This document shows positions 54,434 to 64,000 of a stretch of DNA of 64,000 nt, piece by piece. A program made the translations under genes and the position numbers. Source of the DNA: Orientallactaga sibirica (taxonomy: Eukaryota > Chordata > Mammalia > Rodentia > Dipodidae); assembly GCA_036365145.1 (NCBI GenBank), contig JAEOAD010000048.1:16127001-16191000 (forward strand). The letters run 5' to 3'. Numbering within the stretch: the first letter of the stretch is position 1; every line of letters begins with the position of its first letter. Under the pieces are notes generated by a model. That model worked only from the letters and a program-made list of their open reading frames with translations, ran no database searches and was not told the origin of the DNA.

Positions 54434-55995
54434 TACGTGGACCTCGAATTGACTTTTGAGAGTCCTGGGTGACTCTCAGGGTTAGTGTCCCCTTAATCCA
54501 CCCAGCTTCATGACCCTGCTGACTGCGAAGGAATCTCAGCATTGCTGGGCCAGCGTCATCTCTCCGCCCAGTGGGAACCCAGTCAAGGCATCTGCATTCT
54601 CAGAAAACACCTGCTGCTGTGACCCCCATTGCCAGCTGTGCTTGTTCTTTCAATGACTCACAGGCACTCAGGAGGGAAATCAATCCCTCCCGAACTCTGA
54701 AGCCCCAGTCATTCCACCTTGAAGAGTCAGGAATCTCCTGGGTGTTTCTTCTCCAGGTCACACATGCCATGCCACCAACACCGTCCTCTCTTGTCCCCTC
54801 CTGTCTCTTGGAGCAAGAGACATGCCAGCTTCCTCAGAGGTCTCCCTTGAGAAGTGTTCTGGTTCTTTCTTCCCTGACCATCCGATTCCCCGGCAGGTTG
54901 ATCAGGTTCCTTAGGGGTCAGGTTGTCTCAACATCAAATCCATTCAGCGTTATAACCCATGCGCTCCCAAGCCGCGGCCCAATGAGGACTTGCCTGGCAG
55001 CGTAAGTGCGCTTTAGGCCTCTGCTTCCTCCTGTCCCAGGGGCTGGTGAAGAAATCAAGTGTTTCCTGGTGGGTTGAGAAAGTGGGTTCTGTTGGAGGAT
55101 AAGAGCATCATTTAGACTTAATCAAGGATACCAAAGAGACTTTGGCTTGGACTGAAACAAACCATTTCTAAGCCAGTCATTGCTATCTGAATCTGGTGGG
55201 ATCTCTTCCCACCATTGGGACAAAGCTGGGATTGTGCAGCTCTGAAATGAATGGATGAGCTCAGACATGAGCGTTAAGAGGGCTTCCCAAGCAGAGCATG
55301 CTTGGCATGCGCCAACAAAAATAAATCTTACCTCTGTTCCCACGTAGAGTGGAAGACTTTCATAAACTCCTGGGAGCAAGAAATAAAACACGGAGGCTCG
55401 GAGATTGAAATAAAGACGGTGAAAACAATGGCAAGTACGTTTTGATCAGAAAGGCGGTCTATTGATGTGGTTTAATTTCCAGCTGTTTTATGACAAATAT
55501 GGATTAAACTTTCATTGAAGAATTTTATCCTGGAAGACAGAAGCACATTTGTAAATAATTAGTAAGCCAAAGAGGAAGTGAAGGATCCCAGTCCTGGCTT
55601 GTCTAGTGCTGCCTGTTGGGAATAGCCAGTCAAGAAAAAGAGCGAGAGCATTCACTGGCTCGGGTGACTTGAAAGTCCCACGTTGGGCTGGTTTCTGGGC
55701 TGTGGGTCCATGCAAAGGCCCCTGCCTTTTTATGTTCTCTCTGCTTCTTCATTGCCAGCATCCGCTTTGTCCCAAGACTTCAGATCCCAATTCCTCTGTC
55801 CTCTGTTCATTGACCCAATGGTATGCACAACTTCATTAATTCATTGTGGAGGGCAGATACCCTCTCGAGACGGAGGGGCCCGATCTGAGGAAAAATAAAA
55901 AAATAAAATAAAAACAAAAACTGATCCTGTCCGATAGCTGTGTTTCTTTGACACAACGTGACCTCTTCAGCACCAGGGTCCTCATCCAGTAAACC
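54434..55995. other. 1.5-kb single-copy stretch without repeats
   Basis: It holds the longest non-repeat open frame of the window (54571-55005, plus, 144 codons), which has no recognised domain, and a possible 38-nt exon on the minus strand (55336-55373). CpGs cluster near 54965 (CCCAAGCCGCGGCCC). Confidence 0.5.
55336..55373 (-). CDS. Possible 38-nt internal exon, unidentified
   Basis: On the minus strand a strong acceptor (TTTTATTTCTTGCTCCCAG) ends at 55374, followed by 38 bases and a donor GTAAGA at 55335. One frame is open (VYESLPLYVGTE with a leading partial codon) and ends in phase 0. The phase does not fit the candidate last exon at 4.1 kb. Splice-site pairs of this quality do occur by chance, and no neighbouring exon was found. 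Confidence 0.2.
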
Positions 55996-55997
55996 GC

Positions 55998-56182
55998 CGG
56001 GCTGGATGGATGGCTCGGCGGTTAAGGTGCTTGCCTGAATTGCCTAAGGACCCGGGTTTGATTCCTCAGTACCCATGGAAAGCCAGACGCACTAAGTGGT
56101 TGCATGCCTCTATCTGGAGTTTGTTTGCAGTGGCGAGACGCTCTGGCTCACTCATATTCCCTCTCTCTCCTTGCAAGTAAAT
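55998..56182 (+). repeat. Dip SINE, diverged
   Basis: GGGCTGGATGGATGGCTCGGCG start; GTGGTTGCATGCCTCTATCTGG carries a small insertion. Confidence 0.9.
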
Positions 56183-56189
56183 AAATAAA

Positions 56190-56356
56190 AAAATTTTTTT
56201 TTTTTTGTTTTTCAGGGTCGAGGTAGGGCGTCACTCTGTCTCAGGCTGACCTGGAATTCACTATGTAGTCTCAGGGTGGCCTCAAACTCACAACAATCCT
56301 CCTACCTCTGCCTCCCGAGTGCTAGGATTAAAGGCATGTGCCACCACGCCCGGCTA
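56190..56356 (-). repeat. B1 SINE in Dip tail
   Basis: AAAAAAATTTTTTTT precedes and TAATAAAATATTTTTTT follows the antisense core, so it inserted into the A/T-rich SINE tail. CAGGGTCGAGG has extra bases. Confidence 0.93.
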
Positions 56357-56387
56357 ATAAAATATTTTTTTAAAAAAATCATATTAG

Positions 56388-56650
56388 GCCTGGAGAGATG
56401 GCTTAGTGGTTAAGGCGCCTGCCTGCTAAGCCTAAGAACCCAGTTCCAATCTCCAGGTCCCACGTTTAGCCAGATGCAAAGTGATGCAAGGGCGCAATGT
56501 TGCACTTGACAACAAGGGGGTGCACACATCTGGATTTCATTCACAGCAGCTGAGAGACTGCTGGCGAGCCCATTCTCTATCTGTCTCCTTCTCCCTCTCT
56601 GTCCTCTCTATGTCTCTCTCCAAAAATAAATAAATTAATTAATTTTAAAA
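56388..56650 (+). repeat. Dip SINE, long subtype
   Basis: GCAATGTTGCACTTGACAAC and CAGCAGCTGAGAGACTGC mark the subtype; AAATCATATTAGG before and AAATCATATTG after give AAATCATATT as target duplication. Confidence 0.95.
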
Positions 56651-57170
56651 AATCATATTGTAATATTCTGGCGTTGTTGTATTAAGTGAGAGTATGGTGG
56701 CTAGCATAGAGTTTTTACTCAGTAAATTCAAGAAATTCAAGGATTCGTTCTTGGTCATTAAGGAGCTCCTAGGACATACGCACGATGTCAGGCCTGGGCT
56801 ACCTTAAGGAGAGGTTAGGAGCAATTCAAGCAAGAAACTAGGCTGTTAGTGCATCATATGCTAACAAGCTTACTGTCCCCCTGTAATACAAGGCCCTGTC
56901 GGACTGGAACGTGGTAGGCGATAGGGAGACAAACAGGAGGAATCGGAAGGAAGATGACAGTGGCCCCCAGCAGTGCTCAAGGTTCTCGTACTTTGTGATG
57001 TGAAATGTGCATTTGGTTTCAAGTTTCATTCAAACCCAGTCTTCTCAACTAGTTGGGGTGGAGAATGTGTACACTGCTGTGGTGTACAGGGTAGGGGCAG
57101 CTGTGCTCCTACTTACTGATTTTTAGATGATAGTTCAAATAGTTCACTGTGCTCAGAAATGTTCAGTGCG
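56651..57170. other. Single-copy stretch
   Basis: No feature recognised. Confidence 0.4.
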
Positions 57171-57318
57171 ACTGGGCGTGGAGACGCTCACCTTTCATCC
57201 CAGCACTTGGGAGGCAGAAGTAGGAGGATCGCCAGGAGTTCAAGGCCACCCTGAGATTACATAGTGGATTCCAAGTCAGCCTGGGCCAGAGTGAGACCCT
57301 ACCTCAGAAAAACAAAAA
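57171..57318 (+). repeat. B1 SINE
   Basis: GACTGGGCGTGGAGACGCTC start; TGTTCAGTGC before and AGTTCAGTGC after support a target duplication. Confidence 0.92.
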
Positions 57319-57349
57319 TCAGTTCAGTGCTTTAAGTTTGTGGTAGTTT

Positions 57350-57425
57350 GACTGTGAAATGCATCCCCCCCCGCCCCCGCCTCATGTGTTTGAATGTTTA
57401 ATCCCTAGCTGGTGGTACTGTAAAT
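57350..57425 (+). mobile_element. 5' end of a MaLR-type LTR
   Basis: TGTGGTAGTTTGACTGTG and CTCATGTGTTTGAATG with ATCCCTAGCTGGTGGTACTG, then an (AAAT)n run. Confidence 0.6.
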
Positions 57426-57768
57426 AAATAAATAAATAAAAGTTAAGTAGCTAAGGAATTTCCTCCAGGAAAAGGCTATAATATAATCACAGAGAGTTAA
57501 GACACACTTCTCTCCACGACCTAACATTGTTCTTGAATTCTGATCACTTTTCTGGGGAAAAACCAATAAAATCTATATCATTAAGCAGCATCCTCCTAGG
57601 TTAATTCATTTATCCAGCTTGATTGAGTGATTGATAACCCACATCTGTCAGATACTGTGCCTCATTGGAGATATATGGGAGGCTGAGTTCCTGCCCTTGG
57701 GAAATTCACAGGGTTGGGTCGGTAATAGCAGTAGAATGGAAGATGTGAGTCTCCTTCAGACACTCTTT
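57426..57768. other. Single-copy stretch with ancient repeat trace
   Basis: GATACTGTGCCTCATTGGAG and CCTGCCCTTGGGAAATTCAC (57650-57712) follow the same ancient dispersed repeat as 19.2 kb. Confidence 0.4.
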
Positions 57769-57771
57769 AAA

Positions 57772-57976
57772 AAAAAAAATTTAAACATTTTTATTCATTT
57801 ATTTGAGACACAAAGAGAGAGAGAGAATGGTGTACCAGTGCCTTCATTCACTTCAATGGATTCCAGACACATGCACCACCTTGTTCATCTGGCTTACATG
57901 AGTCCTGGGGAATGGAACTTGGGTCCTCTGGCTTTGCAGAAAAGCACTTTAACCGCTAAACCATCTCCTCCAGCCC
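57772..57976 (-). repeat. Dip SINE, diverged
   Basis: CTTCAGACACTCTTTAAAA before and CTCCAGATACTCTTAAATGG after look like a diverged target duplication. Confidence 0.9.
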
Positions 57977-58425
57977 TCCTCCAGATACTCTTAAATGGTC
58001 TAAATTTAGTGCAGGTGTATAAAGTGCTAGCTTTAGCTTTGAAAATCACCCTCCTATTACCTTCTTGTATTCCCCACCTCCCATGCTTACCAGAGAAAAT
58101 CTGAAAATAGAACTGATTTGCCCAAACTCTCCCCTAAGAGGTCAGCTCAGGACAGATCACTGCTCCAAGCTCTCTTCCCTGAAACATGTCTCCCTCCCTG
58201 TGCCACCCCCACCCCCGCCCCACCACCGCCATGAAAGAGCTGACCGCTCCAGTCCATCTGACTCTAATCCACATGTCATCGCTCAGTGCAGTTACCTGAA
58301 AGCAACCGGGCTTTCTTTTAGAAAAGACTTGAAGCATATTTTCAAGCTGGTTTGTCAACTAGATGAGAGATGATGCTGTCAACACCTTGGCACCAGGAAT
58401 ACCTGCCTTTAAAAACAGGAAAACC
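57977..58425. other. Single-copy stretch
   Basis: A CCACCCCCACCCCCGCCCC run lies at 58203. A 102-codon frame (58065-58373) is unsupported. Confidence 0.4.
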
Positions 58426-58426
58426 G

Positions 58427-58665
58427 GGGCTGGAGAAATGGCTTAGTAGTTAAGGCATTTGCCTGTGAAGCCAAAGGATCCAGGTTCAATTCTCCAGGAC
58501 CCATGTAAGCCAGATGCACAAGGGGCACACGCATCTGGAGTTTGTTTGCAGTGGCTAGAGGCCCTGGCATGCCCATTCTCTCTGTCTGCCTCTCTTCTAT
58601 CTCTCTCTCTGCTTGCAAATAAATAAATTAATTAAAACAAAAAACAACAACAACAAAAAAAAAAC
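58427..58665 (+). repeat. Dip SINE
   Basis: AAACAGGAAAACC before and AACCAGGAAAACC after give a target duplication. The tail contains ACAACAACAAC. Confidence 0.94.
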
Positions 58666-59850
58666 CAGGAAAACCAACATGCTAACAAACAAACAAGTCC
58701 TAAAGAAATAACCATTTGTTTAATTCATCCTTTCAAAGAAAACCCTTGGCTTAGCACACATGAAACTTACTGATGAAGTCCTGGTTAATGTCAGTGCTTT
58801 TCACCCTTGGCAAGAATGAGTGAGTCTGGCTCCTAGAGGAAGGACTGCCCTGGACAAAGAAAGTAGGGACGCTGTTCACAAATAGGAATGACAGAAATGT
58901 GTTGGGAGAAATTCCTTGTGGGTCAGGTTGTGTGAAGAAGTTGCAGGACCAGAAATACCTTTATACAATAAAAGCAACTTTCTTCTGTCAAAAAAAAAAA
59001 AAAAGGCCTTCTGAATTAAAGAAGGCAGTGGGTATTTTCAGGGTACAACGTGTCTTTATGACCCAGCTGGGCAAGATCATGACCTCACCAACTGCTTAGC
59101 CTAAGATTCTCATGCCTCCTAGCCATCGCTTACAGGTTTTATCACTTGACTTCCAAATTTCTATCCTTAGGGACAGAACAAAAGCATTTTGTGAATCATG
59201 GAAAGAATTCAGGCTGGGTACAATTTGATATTAACTGAGGATTCTCAGAGTCACAAAGGAACTGAACACTTTTTCATAAATTCTACGATGAGATCCAAGG
59301 TGGCAGTTAGTTATTTCTTTCCTAACTTAATAAAATGACAGAACAAGTTACGTTACTATCTGACGTATCATCAGGATTCTGAGCTACTGGGTAAACCAAA
59401 GCTCTCTCTCTAAATAATTCAGAAGGAGAAAATGGAAGCATGTGAACTTTGTTGCTTAAAAATAAATGAAAAAAAAAAGGAAAATAAATGTTTAGTTTTA
59501 TGAAGAAATTCAGTCCTAGAGACTTAATTCCCACCCCGCCCCCCAAGATAATTAAGAGGGCAAAAGAGAGAGGAACATTTCATTCCAGAATCTATAATTT
59601 GGCACTTGAATGGCCTCCCTAGCACATGCGGCACACAGAATATCTGTAGCTTATCTAGCAGTGACAAAGCTGAAATTTGCTTTTGAAAAATGCAGGTATG
59701 ATAAAAGAACCAAGGAAATGAATCTGAAATTATGAAAAAGAAAAGTGACCATTTTCATTTAGTTCAAGCCTGGGTAGATAGATGATATTTGAATTTGCAA
59801 TGTGTGTTCTACTGGCATCTTCATAAACTGGCAACCTGGTCTTGTATACG
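58666..59850. other. Single-copy stretch with a polyadenylated-looking segment
   Basis: CAATAAAAGCAACTTTC followed 15 bases later by a run of 14 A (58966-58994) looks like the 3' end of a short retrocopy. The 100 bases before it match nothing that I know. Confidence 0.4.
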
Positions 59851-59854
59851 GCTA

Positions 59855-60120
59855 CCTCTTGATTTGGGGTTCTGGTTCCAGGACCCCCACAAATACCAAA
59901 ATCTATAAATGTTTAAACTTCATTAAGTGGCATAATATTTTCATATAAGATATGCACATTTTAACACATACTTGTAATTTAAAGCTACTTGAACAGTTAT
60001 TACACAGTATTGTTTATGGCACTGTGACAAGAAAATAACCTGTATTCAGTTCACTTGATCTTAGCCCAAAGGCCAAGAAGGGATGATGATGACATGTTCA
60101 GCACAGACTCCGTTCGTTTA
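59855..60120. mobile_element. Tigger-like DNA transposon remnant
   Basis: GGTTCTGGTTCCAGGACCCCC, AATACCAAAATCTATAAATG, TTTTCATATAAGATATGCAC, GACAAGAAAATAACCTG and CATGTTCAGCACAGAC occur in the order of old mammalian Tc1/mariner-Tigger nonautonomous elements. The terminal repeats are not recognisable. Confidence 0.6.
60052..60084 (-). pseudogene. RNU2: U2 snRNA 5'-end fragment (33 nt)
   Basis: The minus strand reads ATCCCTTCTTGGCCTTTGGG and continues CTAAGATCAAGTG, matching nucleotides 1-33 of U2 snRNA at 30 of 33 positions. It holds stem-loop I and the start of the branch-site recognition region but lacks the rest, so it cannot be functional. It lies inside the Tigger-like sequence, between TATTCAGT and TGTTCAGC, which may be target duplications. 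No poly-A is present, as in tailless snRNA retropseudogenes. Confidence 0.82.
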
Positions 60121-60133
60121 TAAAAAAATATTC

Positions 60134-60318
60134 AGGGGCTGGAGAGATGGCTTAGTGGTTAAGGTGCCTGCCTGTAAAGCTGAAGGACCCAGGTTCAATT
60201 CTCCAGTACCCATATAAAGCCAGATGCATTTGTAGTGGCTGGAGGGCCTGGTGTGCCCATTCTTTATCTGCCTCTTTCTCTCGCTGTCTCTCAAATAAAT
60301 AAAATAATAAAACAAATT
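60134..60318 (+). repeat. Dip SINE with body deletion
   Basis: AGCCAGATGCATTTGTAGTGG joins two blocks. AAAAATATTCAG before and AAAATATTCAG after give a perfect target duplication. Confidence 0.95.
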
Positions 60319-60710
60319 TTAAAATATTCAGTTAGTTGAACAGATCTGGAAAACTGATTGTATTTTGTTCTGAATTAATTTCACCTCCCACCAGGGAACA
60401 ACACTTAGAAATGGATTCAAAACAGCTGAAGAAAGAATGTGATGGTAGAAATGACTGTTATGCCTCAGTATGAAATGAAGTTTTCTCTCAATATCATCAC
60501 TCAAAACATTGTTAAGCAACATCTTATCAAAGTTTGATTGAGGAAGACAGAGGAGCTTAAATAAGGTTGCCAGAATTAATTAAAAACACATGTTTTAAAA
60601 CCAGGATGTCCAGTTGACTTTGAATTTCAAATGAACATGTGTGTGTGTTCCATGTGATATGTAGGACATTATTATAATGAAAATTGTTGTTTATCTAAAA
60701 TTCACATTTA
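60319..60710. other. AT-rich single-copy stretch
   Basis: No feature recognised. Confidence 0.4.
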
Positions 60711-60711
60711 G

Positions 60712-60874
60712 GCCGGGCGTGGTGGCGCATGCCTTTAATCCCAGCACCGGGAGGCAGAGGTAGGAGGATCGCAGTGAGTTTGAGGCCACCCTGAGAGTAC
60801 ATAGTGAATTCCAGGTCAACCTGAGCTAGAGTGAGACCCTACCTCAAAAACCAAACCAAAAAAAAAAAAAAATT
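60712..60874 (+). repeat. B1 SINE
   Basis: GCCGGGCGTGGTGGCGCATGC start with CpGs intact; AAAATTCACATTTAG before and AAAATTCACAATTAAC after give a target duplication. Confidence 0.95.
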
Positions 60875-60949
60875 AAAATTCACAATTAACTGGCCAAAGT
60901 GACTTCTTCTTCTTTTTTAAAAATCTGTTTCCAAGGTGAAACCTTTTAT

Positions 60950-61199
60950 TTTTATTTTATTTTATTTTGTTTTATTTTATTTATTAGAGACAGAGAGGGA
61001 GAGAGATACAGAAATAGGCAGGTAGAAAGAGAGAGAGAGAGATTGGGTGCACCAGGACCTCCAGCCACTGCAAACGAACTCCAGATGCATGTGCCCCCTT
61101 GTGCATCTGGCTTATGTGGGACCTAGAGAATCAGCCTTGAACCGGGGTCCTTAGGCTTCACAGGCAAACGTTTAACCACTACGCCATTTCTCCAGCCCC
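60950..61199 (-). repeat. Dip SINE
   Basis: The tail is a long (TTTTA)n run. AAAGTGACTTCTT before (60896) and after (61201) marks the target duplication. Confidence 0.95.
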
Positions 61200-61383
61200 C
61201 AAAGTGACTTCTTAATGTCTTGTTTATAATTCATCTAGTAACTGCTACTGAGTATCAGCAGTCTTAGCAAACCCATTCAATTTCTTTTTCTTTTCTTAAA
61301 CTTTTAATTCCATCCGGTGACCAGTACCCCAAAGTAACATTTCAAGGTCATTTGAGATGGGAGTTGTGGGATAAAATACAAGG

Positions 61384-61733
61384 TGTTGATGGCTTATATT
61401 GATTTATCAACTTGACCTAGACCCACCTAGGAAATTAACCTGGGGGCATGCCAGTGAAGGAGTATCTTGGTTAAGTCAGTTAAGGTGGACAGACACATTT
61501 GAACGATGGCAGTACCGTACCATGGCTGGATCAAGGAGAGCGCTGGCTGAGCACCAAGATTCACTGCTCTCTGCTTCCTCACTGTGGACGGAATGTGACC
61601 AGCTCTTGCCACCATGCCTTCACTGTCATGATGGACTGTAACCTTGAACTGTAACCAAAAGTAAACTCTTCCTTCATCAAACTTATTTTCGTCAGGTATT
61701 CTGTTTCAGCAATGAGAAGGCGACTGATGCACA
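61384..61733 (+). mobile_element. Solo LTR, ERVL/MLT2-like, 350 bp
   Basis: TGTTGATGGCTTATATTG to GCGACTGATGCACA gives TG...CA ends. CTGCTTCCTCACTGTGGACGG, TTGCCACCATGCC and GTCAGGTATTCTGTTTCAGC are family blocks. Confidence 0.75.
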
Positions 61734-61897
61734 AAGAGACCAGCTAAACTGGAATACTAGATAGACAGCGATTTTTAAAAGTATTTTATTTATATTTTTT
61801 TGACAAAAAAACAAAACAAAACAAAAAAGTTCTAATTAGTTCATCACCTTCTCTGACTTCACCATACCTTGGACTGACAATTGGCTAACATGAGCTT

Positions 61898-61905
61898 GTT
61901 ATTTT

Positions 61906-61945
<40 letters not shown>

Positions 61946-62265
61946 TTCTTCTTTCTTTCTTTCTTTCTTTTCTTTCTCCCTTCTTTCTTTTTCTTTTTTT
62001 TTCCTTCCTTCCTTCCTTCCTCCTTCCTTCCTTCCTTCCCCTTCCTTCCTTCCTTCCTTCCTTCCCTTCCTTCCTTCCTTCCTTCCTTCCTTCCCTTCCT
62101 TCCTTCCTTCCTTCCTTCCTTCCTTCCTTCCTTCCTTCTTCCTTCTTCTTCCCCTTCCTTCCTTCCTTCCTTCCTTCCTTCCTTCTTTTCTCTCCCTTCT
62201 CTCTTCCTTCACCCTCTTTCTCTCCATTTTCTTCCTCCCTCTCTCCCTCCCTTTCTCTCTTTCTG
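61898..62265. repeat. Polypyrimidine tract, (TTTC)n then (TTCC)n, about 370 bp
   Basis: Nearly pure pyrimidine on the plus strand with CTTT and CCTT units. The 132-146 codon frames on both strands are repeat artefacts. Confidence 0.98.
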
Positions 62266-62640
62266 GATACAAAATTTAGGTCTCCTGGTGGTATTTTCCA
62301 AACAAAATTTCTTGTTTCTTTTCCCCACTGTGTGCTCACCCCAGTGTAGCTGCTTTTCCATTTTCATGTCAAGTATTCTTGGCCCACATGTTGGAGACCT
62401 GGTCCCCGGACTAACACCATTGAGAGTTGGTACGTCCAATGAGATAATGAGGTTATGGGAGACCCATCTTCATGAATGATTGGTGCAGTCCCCAAGGGCC
62501 GGTTGTTAAGAACCAAGCCTGGCCCCTCCCTATACTCTCTTGTACAGGTTCTCTTGTTCACATCTTTGTAACCAGTTTTCCAAGCCAAAGCTAATCTAGG
62601 CGCTTCTCAGCAGCTGAACAGATGCTTCGATCTGAACTTC
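62266..62640. other. Single-copy stretch
   Basis: No feature recognised. Confidence 0.4.
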
Positions 62641-62644
62641 CCAG

Positions 62645-62830
62645 CTGTAATAGTTATGTTCTTGTTCCCAAGACAAATCACCCGACCAGCAGCAGCTTAT
62701 GGGAGGAAAGGGTTTATTTCCAGCTTTTAGGTTTGAAGGGAAGCTCCATCATCAACCAGCCCACAACTTCACATATCTGTAGTAGTAGAGAGAAGAGCAA
62801 GTGCAAAATAGCTCTCAGGTAAACAGCTTC
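62645..62830 (-). mobile_element. LTR fragment, antisense
   Basis: TGTAATAGTTATGTTCTTG, AGCAGCAGCTTATGGGAGG and AAGGGTTTATTTCCAGC match the 3' third of the LTR at 23.7 kb. Confidence 0.55.
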
Positions 62831-63058
62831 AGAAAACGAATTCAGGCTAATAGTGAAAACCTATGATTAATTCAAATCAGAGGAAATTGCTAGTTTAGGA
62901 CATTTTCTGCCAATGAAGAAACTTGACTGGCAGAATTACTGCATAGTAATCATGCTGATTTTAAGGTCAATTTAACTGACATCAGTTTTTAAAATCCATT
63001 AGAGCTGTTGAATACACTTTTCACAGATATTACTAGTAAGTAGTAAAACACAAATCCA
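62831..63058. other. AT-rich single-copy stretch
   Basis: No feature recognised. Confidence 0.4.
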
Positions 63059-63059
63059 T

Positions 63060-63255
63060 GGGCTGGTAAGATGGCTCAGAGGTTAAAGGAGCTTGCTTGC
63101 AAAGCCTGACAGCCTGAGTTCAATTCCCCCATACCCACATAAAGCCAGATGCCCAAAGTGGTGCATGCATCTGCAGTTCATTTGCAGTGACAAAAGGCCT
63201 GGGTGTGCCTCCCCTCTCCCCTCTCCTAGCAAATAAGTAAATATGTTTTAAAAAC
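63060..63255 (+). repeat. Dip SINE, older variant
   Basis: GGAGCTTGCTTGCAAAGCC and CATAAAGCCAGATGCCC differ from the common type; AAGTAAATATG replaces the usual tail. Confidence 0.88.
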
Positions 63256-63410
63256 TACAAACTCATTTTGTATTTTGTAATCCAAATAGGAAACTACTTC
63301 AGAAACTACTTTATTTATAAATAAGACGTCCCTCATTGGCCCCCCAGCTTACCAATTTCATCTTTGGCTACAGGGGCCCAGGACACATACTGTACATTAT
63401 AAATGGTCAC

Positions 63411-63547
63411 TGTAGTAGGCAGCCTCAGGATGCTGAGATGAACCTCCAGTCCAGACACAGTTATGGAAGAAGGAAATTTATTTGAAGCTTACAGATCCAG
63501 GGGAAATTCCATAAGGGCAGAAGAAGTTGGCCCACTTTCACAGGCCC

Positions 63548-63602
<55 letters not shown>

Positions 63603-63784
63603 AGCCCTCAACACACCAGCACAAGCAAACACACTTAGGAACTCCAGGCAGAGCTCAAGCGCTTTGCATATCTTTAGACTGGAATGAATGACACCTCTTC
63701 CAGCCAGGTGGCTGCAGACCTAAATTACATACTTTAATAATTAAACTCCTGTATCTATTGGGGGACATCCATTCAAACTGCCAC
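63411..63784 (-). mobile_element. LTR, antisense, with (GA)n expansion
   Basis: TGTAGTAGGCAGCCTCAGG, GGAAATTTATTTGAAGC and a closing ACATCCATTCAAACTGCCACA give the reverse LTR order. A (GA)24 array lies at 63551-63598. Confidence 0.65.
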
Positions 63785-63814
63785 AGTCACATTCCCAGTA
63801 TGATCACCCAGGCA

Positions 63815-64000
63815 TTATTTTTTTAATATTTCTTTTTAAAATTTATTTACTAGAGACTGAGGGAGAGAGTGAGAATGAGCGCACCAGGGCCTCCAACCAC
63901 TGCAAATGAACTCCATACCCATGCGCCACCATGTGCATCTGGCTTACATGGGACATGGAGAATCGAACCTGGGTCCTAAGGCTTCATAGGCATGCGCCTT
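63815..64000 (-). repeat. Dip SINE, cut by the window edge
   Basis: The antisense body is complete up to GGCATGCGCCTT; the head complement lies beyond the end. Confidence 0.92.

Noticed and set aside
54571..55005. 144-codon plus-strand open frame as a gene
   Set aside because: It is the longest non-repeat frame here, but I see no domain, Kozak support or splice or polyadenylation context. One frame of this length is not surprising in 64 kb.
61859..62339. Charged (Lys/Glu/Arg/Gly) and Ser/Phe/Leu open frames of 130-146 codons
   Set aside because: They arise from the polypyrimidine tract and occur on both strands.

Overview
The window reads as nuclear DNA of a rodent, most likely a jerboa or close relative (Dipodoidea; Jaculus is my best guess from remembered repeat consensus sequences, not from a search). 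The main evidence is about 55 copies of one tRNA-derived SINE. It has a B2-superfamily head (GGCTGGAGAGATGGCTTAG, with Pol III A and B boxes), a body containing AGCCAGATGCACAAGG and GTTTGCAGTGGCTGG, a CT-rich block, and a tail of AATAAA repeats. This matches the jerboa Dip family. Around 18 B1 copies carry the rodent 7SL-derived core, and B4/ID-type and longer B3-like SINEs confirm a rodent.

There is no intact protein-coding gene that I can recognise. The only clear gene-derived sequence is a processed RPS15A pseudogene at 24.9-25.3 kb (minus strand), with a 3' poly-A, a full 5' end, an 11-bp target duplication and a damaged C-terminus. A 33-nt piece of U2 snRNA lies inside an old Tigger-like DNA transposon at 60.05 kb. 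Weaker candidates are a possible last coding exon at 4.1-4.3 kb (minus strand: acceptor, 46 codons, AATAAA), a possible 38-nt internal exon at 55.3 kb (minus strand), and a 137-bp segment between perfect 20-bp repeats at 8.4-8.6 kb.

Layout. 0-9 kb: MaLR-type LTRs, an old L1 3' end, a 400-bp CA-rich tract and the candidate exon. 9-16 kb: Dip SINEs, two MIRs, then scrambled L1 3'-end sequence with an internal duplication. 16-26 kb: SINE clusters nested in an older B3-like SINE and in an LTR, an L1 3' UTR, and the RPS15A retrocopy. 26-33 kb: dense Dip and B1, a rearranged 0.8-0.9 kb tandem duplication, and an LTR split by three SINEs. 33-45 kb: mixed single-copy stretches and SINEs. 45-54 kb: old L1 and L2 copies, an ERVL-type LTR with part of its internal region, and an LTR inserted into an L1 3' UTR. 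54-64 kb: single-copy DNA, the Tigger/U2 remnant, LTRs and a 370-bp polypyrimidine tract.

The window looks intergenic or deeply intronic. Nothing acts as an operon or pathway, and I found no new gene system. Its interest lies in the order of insertions, small RNA-derived relics and a few unverified exon candidates. Repeat family names are from memory, and LTR edges are usually good to about 10-20 bases.
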